This document shows positions 6,544 to 9,971 of a stretch of DNA of 9,971 nt, in pieces; position 1 is the first letter of the stretch; every line of letters starts with the position of its first letter. The DNA is from Deltaproteobacteria bacterium ADurb.Bin026 (lineage in GTDB: Bacteria; Desulfobacterota; Syntrophorhabdia; Syntrophorhabdales; Syntrophorhabdaceae): contig MWEV01000085.1 of NCBI GenBank assembly GCA_002071245.1, positions 1 to 9,971 on the forward strand, given 5' to 3'. The notes beneath the pieces are model-generated. The model made no database searches, was not told the origin of the DNA, and was given only the letters and a program-made list of their open reading frames with translations. Made by a program: the position numbers and the translations under genes.

Positions 6544-6559
6544 ATACTAAATATGGGGG
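6544..6559. promoter_or_regulatory. NrdR box 2 (degenerate)
   Basis: ATACTAAATATGGGGG matches the NrdR box at about 12 of 16 positions, with the conserved ACTAAATAT half intact and a poorer right half. Its centre is exactly 31 bp from the centre of box 1 (15 bp between boxes), which is the tandem spacing known for NrdR sites. This spacing is stronger support than the sequence match itself. Confidence 0.6.
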
Positions 6560-6653
6560 TTATTTTTTTCAAACGGTATGAAAACCTGGACATGCTTTTT
6601 CATAAAGTTGAGTTATTAAGCGTTTCTTTAAAAATTTTTAGGGGGTAATCTAA

Positions 6654-8741
6654 ATGGAAACAACCGATTTAAATCTTTTCGTAAGGACGTCAGAAGAGAC
6701 TATATCTGACTGGGACAGGACGAAAATAACCGATGCGCTCATCAGGGAGACACTGATAGACAGGGATACAGCCATCGAGATAAGCAAAGAAGTAGAAAGG
6801 ATGATGAAAAAGTCAGAGATTAAGGTGGTAACTGCACCACTTATAAGGGAACTCGTGAATGCAAAACTTATCGAAAAGGGGCTGGAAAGTTCGCGAAAAT
6901 TGCATACAAGGCTTGGTATGCCTATCTACGATGTGGACAACCTTATTCTCCATCCTAATAAGGAAAATGCAAATGTGCCGCACGGCCCTGAGGCTACAAA
7001 TCTTACGCTTGCCGAGAGGATCAAGAAGGAATATGCCCTGTTATCCGTATTTTCTCAGGATGTCTCTGATGCACACATGAATGGCGACATACACCTGCAT
7101 GATCTGGGTTTTATCGACAGGCCTTATTGCAGCGGTCAATCGCTCGAATATATCAAAAAATACGGGCTTAACCTCCCCCATTCCCTCTCTATGGCAAAAC
7201 CAGCAAAGCACCCCGAGGTGTTGCTTGCCCATCTTATAAAGTTTTCCGCTGCACTTCAGGGCAATTTTGCAGGTGCAATCGGGTGGGATGCTATAAATAT
7301 ATTTTTTGCACCATATCTTGAAGGCATGAGCGACGAAGGGGTAAAACAGCTTGCCCAGATGTTGATATTCGAATTTTCTCAGCAGGCGGTAGCAAGGGGA
7401 GGGCAGGCAATATTCTCTGATATTAATCTTTATTGGGAGATACCGAAACATTTTGAAGGCACGCCTGCCATAGGCCCTGGTGGAGTATATACAGGTAAAA
7501 CATACGGCGAGTATGAGAGAGAAGCACAAAGATTTGTGTGGAAGCTTTTTGAGGTTTACAAAGAAGGAGACGGCTCCGGCAGACCGTTTTTCTTCCCAAA
7601 ACCCATTGTTCACATTACAGAAAAATTTTTCCGCACCAAAGACCATATGGATTTCCTCTACCATATCTCTGATGTAGCTTCGGACAAAGGTAATACATAT
7701 TTCGTTTTTGACAGGGGCGAGACAGCCAAGATATCTGAATGCTGCCGCCTGAGCTTTAAACTCGAAGAGCGAGATCTTCAGGATGCAAAGCAACCCTGGA
7801 GGATGAGATATTGCGCATTGCAAAACGTTTCACTCAATCTTCCGAGGATTGCGTATCTTGCGCATGGCGACGATGCGAGGCTTTTCAACCTTATCTCAGA
7901 ACGTTTTGAGCTTGCCGTGAAGGCGCACAAAGAAAAGAGGATATTTCTTGAAAAACTCCTTGCCATAGGCGAAGACGGACCTCTTTCGCTGCTTACTATG
8001 AACAGAGACGGTATGCCGTATCTGAGATTCAATCTCGCATCGCATCTTATTGGTATGGTTGGTCTTAACGAGATGGTACAGATACACACAGGGGAAGAAC
8101 TCCATGATTCAAAGCGGGCATTAAAATTCGGTCTGAGAATCATTGCACATATGAACCTGCTCACAGACAAAATAAAAAGAAGGGATGGCATAAAGGTTGT
8201 GCTTGAACAGACTCCAGCAGAGAGCACCAGTTACCGTTTTGCAAGGCTCGATTTAAGATATTTCTCGCCTGCATCTGGCAGGGTGGTAAAAGGGGATGTA
8301 TCCTCAGGCGAGGTGTATTACACAAACTCAACGCACCTTAACGTAAAAAATCACATAAACCCTATTGAAAGGGTTACCAATGAGGGCATATTCCATCCGC
8401 TTATAGAGGCCGGTTCCATATCACACGTATGGCTTGGGGAGGCTCGTCCAACAAAAGAGGCGATCGCTGATTTTGTTATAAAGACATTTAAACACACAAC
8501 GAATGACCAGATAGCCTTTTCGCCTGAGTTTACTACATGTAACAAATGCAACAGGACATCGAGGGGTCTTACAGATACTTGTACATATTGCGGTTCGGCT
8601 GATGTGGATGGTATTACAAGAATCACAGGATATTTTACAAAGATATCGAGTTGGAACAAAGGTAAGCGCGGTGAGTTGAAAGACAGATACAGAAATACCG
8701 AATACTTTTTCGAAAGGAAGGAACAGGCTGTAAATGAATAA
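6654..8741 (+). CDS. nrdD: Anaerobic (class III) ribonucleoside-triphosphate reductase, catalytic subunit
   Basis: The 695-aa glycyl-radical enzyme reduces ribonucleoside triphosphates to deoxynucleotides without oxygen. An ATP-cone allosteric domain fills about residues 5-95 (DRTKITDAL onwards). The catalytic barrel includes HLHDLGF, GRPFFFPKP and the ISECCRLS segment with Cys363 and Cys364. The C-terminal zinc site is Cys629, Cys632, Cys643 and Cys646. The radical motif RITGYF follows, making Gly659 the predicted glycyl radical that NrdG generates. NWNKGK-like SSWNKGKRGEL then closes the domain. ECCRL and the RITGY ending resemble the Thermotoga-type enzymes rather than E. coli NrdD. AGGGGGT lies 7 nt before the ATG. 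A redoxin and nrdG follow in one transcript, and paired NrdR boxes lie upstream. All catalytic landmarks I can check are present, so the gene appears intact. Confidence 0.97.
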   Translation: METTDLNLFVRTSEETISDWDRTKITDALIRETLIDRDTAIEISKEVERMMKKSEIKVVTAPLIRELVNAKLIEKGLESSRKLHTRLGMPIYDVDNLILHPNKENANVPHGPEATNLTLAERIKKEYALLSVFSQDVSDAHMNGDIHLHDLGFIDRPYCSGQSLEYIKKYGLNLPHSLSMAKPAKHPEVLLAHLIKFSAALQGNFAGAIGWDAINIFFAPYLEGMSDEGVKQLAQMLIFEFSQQAVARGGQAIFSDINLYWEIPKHFEGTPAIGPGGVYTGKTYGEYEREAQRFVWKLFEVYKEGDGSGRPFFFPKPIVHITEKFFRTKDHMDFLYHISDVASDKGNTYFVFDRGETAKISECCRLSFKLEERDLQDAKQPWRMRYCALQNVSLNLPRIAYLAHGDDARLFNLISERFELAVKAHKEKRIFLEKLLAIGEDGPLSLLTMNRDGMPYLRFNLASHLIGMVGLNEMVQIHTGEELHDSKRALKFGLRIIAHMNLLTDKIKRRDGIKVVLEQTPAESTSYRFARLDLRYFSPASGRVVKGDVSSGEVYYTNSTHLNVKNHINPIERVTNEGIFHPLIEAGSISHVWLGEARPTKEAIADFVIKTFKHTTNDQIAFSPEFTTCNKCNRTSRGLTDTCTYCGSADVDGITRITGYFTKISSWNKGKRGELKDRYRNTEYFFERKEQAVNE

Positions 8742-8780
8742 CGAATCAACTTACAAAACAAAATTATGAGGGGGATTAAG

Positions 8781-9044
8781 ATGGGCGTAGTAAAAATATT
8801 TTATAAAGACGATTGTCCTATGTGCCCTATGGCGAAACAACTAAAGGATAACTTGCTTAAAAAGGACGTAGACGTCGAATACTATAATGTTGGCACAGCG
8901 GATGGTCTTGCTGAGGCTACCTTTTATAGGGTACTTGCCCTTCCCACCATTTTAGTTGAAGATGAGATGGAAAACGGACTCGGGGAGTGGAGGGGGGTTG
9001 TACCAAAGGTTGAAGAGGTTTTGCATGCCATACAAAGACATTGA
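8781..9044 (+). CDS. Glutaredoxin/NrdH-like thioredoxin-fold redoxin
   Basis: This 87-aa protein is a single thioredoxin fold. KIFYKDDCPMCPMAK (5-19) is beta-1 followed by the redox-active CPMC motif (Cys12, Cys15). ALPTILVED (53-61) carries the cis-proline Pro55, and GEWRG follows. CPxC is typical of glutaredoxin/NrdH proteins. Its placement between nrdD and nrdG argues that it supplies electrons to NrdD by re-reducing a disulphide formed at each turnover; this is inference from context and from known redoxin-dependent class III reductases. The start at 8781 has AGGGGG with 6-nt spacing; an ATG at 8766 (adding MRGIK) is possible but lacks a comparable ribosome-binding site. Its last 20 nt overlap nrdG. 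Confidence 0.85.
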   Translation: MGVVKIFYKDDCPMCPMAKQLKDNLLKKDVDVEYYNVGTADGLAEATFYRVLALPTILVEDEMENGLGEWRGVVPKVEEVLHAIQRH

Positions 9045-9753
9045 TTTACCTGTAAAAGGTTTTATCGACACAAGTTTTATAGACTGGAAGGGACATCTTT
9101 CCTCAGTTGTTTTTACTGGGGGGTGTAACTTTAGATGCCCATACTGCCATAACAGTAGCATTGTGTTACACCCTGAAGAGATCGAAAATGTGCCGATCGA
9201 ATATATATTTGGCCATTTGAAAAAGTACAAAGACTGGGTGGAGCATGTAGTAGTTACTGGAGGGGAACCAACCATCAACATGGGGCTTTTCCCCTTCATA
9301 GAAAGACTAAAACGAGAAGGTTTACTGGTTAAACTCGACACAAACGGGTCTTCACCTTCCGTTATAAAAGAACTCGTCAAAAGAGAATTGATCGATTACG
9401 TTGCTATGGATGTAAAAGGTCCGATTAAGGGTTACACGCGCTGGTGTGGGGTTGATGTTGAACAGAACTTGATAGAAGAAAGCATACAGTTTATTCTGGA
9501 GGGAAGGATAGATTACGAATTCAGAATGACTGTTGTCCCATTCTTGCACCGTGAAGAAGATATATATGAGGTGGCGGATTATATCTCAAACGCAAAAAGA
9601 TTTTTTATCCAGAAGTTTAGACCCAACAACACTTTAAATCCTGCATTTTCCCATATCAAGCCGTTTTCGCCAGAAAAGATGCAAAACATAAGGCAAAATG
9701 TGTTTGGCAGGATAAAGGGCACCGATGGGGGTGTGCAAAAAAACAATGGATGA
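9025..9753 (+). CDS. nrdG: Anaerobic ribonucleotide reductase activating protein (radical SAM), long form
   Basis: NrdG uses a [4Fe-4S] cluster and S-adenosylmethionine to install the glycyl radical on NrdD. The radical SAM motif is GGCNFRCPYCHN with Cys34, Cys38 and Cys41; VVTGGEPT (77-83) is the GGE motif contacting SAM, and KLDTNGSS and AMDVKGP are further family strands. At 242 aa it is clearly longer than E. coli NrdG (154 aa) and matches the longer form often called NrdG2, seen with redoxin-type NrdD. MPYKDIDLPVKGFIDTSFID is the family opening; GAGG 6 nt upstream of the ATG at 9025 supports this start. An earlier in-frame ATG at 8956 would only add residues read out of frame through the redoxin gene. 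The 20-nt overlap with the redoxin implies translational coupling. Confidence 0.93.
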   Translation: MPYKDIDLPVKGFIDTSFIDWKGHLSSVVFTGGCNFRCPYCHNSSIVLHPEEIENVPIEYIFGHLKKYKDWVEHVVVTGGEPTINMGLFPFIERLKREGLLVKLDTNGSSPSVIKELVKRELIDYVAMDVKGPIKGYTRWCGVDVEQNLIEESIQFILEGRIDYEFRMTVVPFLHREEDIYEVADYISNAKRFFIQKFRPNNTLNPAFSHIKPFSPEKMQNIRQNVFGRIKGTDGGVQKNNG

Positions 9754-9793
9754 ATATTTATAAATCAAAAGAGGATTATCGTCAGACTTTGCC

Positions 9794-9970
9794 TTATAGG
9801 TTTAAGTAGCCCATTTGCCTTTGCATGTCTATGCAGTATTGAAGATAACCTTTTACAACATTGCCTGGATGATATGCACCAGAATGTCCATCACATAACA
9901 CATCTGCATTAGTACCGAGCAGTTTATCAACGGATTGTAACCACGCATTGGGGTCGCAATCGAATTCCTT
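9794..9970 (-). CDS. MBL-fold metallo-hydrolase, C-terminal end, partial
   Basis: The minus strand carries 58 codons ending in TAA (9794-9796) with no start inside the window; the gene continues past the right edge. The translation contains WLQSVDKLLGTNADVLC and DGHSGAYHPGNVVKGYL, ending QRQMGYLNL. A leucine-rich helix, 'D-x-L-C-x-GH-x-G', then a 'V-x-x-Y/F-I/L' helix is the common C-terminal ending of MBL-fold hydrolases, in which the GH histidine is the last metal ligand. The substrate cannot be judged from this fragment. It is convergent with nrdG, 40 bp away; no terminator hairpin is evident in that gap. Confidence 0.7.
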   Translation of the reverse strand, partial: KEFDCDPNAWLQSVDKLLGTNADVLCDGHSGAYHPGNVVKGYLQYCIDMQRQMGYLNL

Positions 9971-9971
9971 A

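Noticed and set aside
7041..8227. Long antisense open frames inside nrdD (for example 7041-7823 and 7778-8227, minus)
   Set aside because: They lie opposite a fully intact nrdD, have no recognisable domains or ribosome-binding sites, and are explained by the codon composition of nrdD.
8956..9024. Extension of nrdG upstream to ATG at 8956
   Set aside because: These codons lie out of frame inside the redoxin gene and encode a low-complexity Gly/Ser/Arg stretch unlike the family; the ATG at 9025 has its own ribosome-binding site.

Overview
The window reads as ordinary chromosomal DNA of an anaerobic or facultatively anaerobic Gram-negative bacterium of moderate GC content (low to mid 40s per cent by eye). 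Signal-peptide proteins of envelope type (DUF4139, adhesin-E-like) fit a Gram-negative cell, and an oxygen-sensitive class III ribonucleotide reductase fits an anaerobe. A Desulfobacterota (deltaproteobacteria-like) host is my guess. There is no rRNA, tRNA, transposase, CRISPR array or phage gene in the window.

Layout. 1-202 (+) is the 3' end of htpG. Convergent with it, a minus-strand pair at 209-2119 encodes two exported proteins, a DUF4139 protein followed by a small adhesin-E-like protein. Next on the minus strand are a beta-hydroxyacid dehydrogenase (2256-3113) and ogt, a DNA-alkyl repair methyltransferase (3226-3744). ogt appears to start at TTG and is preceded by an overlapping 11-codon leader ORF with a strong Shine-Dalgarno sequence. 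Divergent from ogt is a metallo-beta-lactamase-fold hydrolase (3833-4597, +). It converges with an inositol-monophosphatase-family gene (4607-5380, -), which is itself divergent from a galT-like nucleotidyltransferase (5500-6480, +).

The 119-bp gap between the phosphatase and galT holds two back-to-back sigma70-type promoters. In both, the -10 element ends exactly 6 nt before the ATG, and neither start has a Shine-Dalgarno sequence, so both mRNAs are predicted to be leaderless. The galT product has HPHSH where the family normally has HPH-x-Q.

The right third is an anaerobic nucleotide-reduction operon: nrdD (6654-8741), a CPMC glutaredoxin/NrdH-like redoxin (8781-9044) and a long-form nrdG activase (9025-9753), in that order and overlapping at the last junction. 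Two NrdR-box-like palindromes with centres exactly 31 bp apart sit at the nrdD promoter, so repression by NrdR is strongly suggested. The embedded redoxin and the ECC motif of NrdD suggest a redoxin-dependent rather than formate-dependent class III enzyme. The window ends with the 3' end of another MBL-fold hydrolase on the minus strand (9794-9970).

I found no wholly new gene system. The most worthwhile leads are the paired leaderless promoters, the galT active-site substitution, the ogt leader ORF and the redoxin-containing class III RNR operon with its NrdR box pair.
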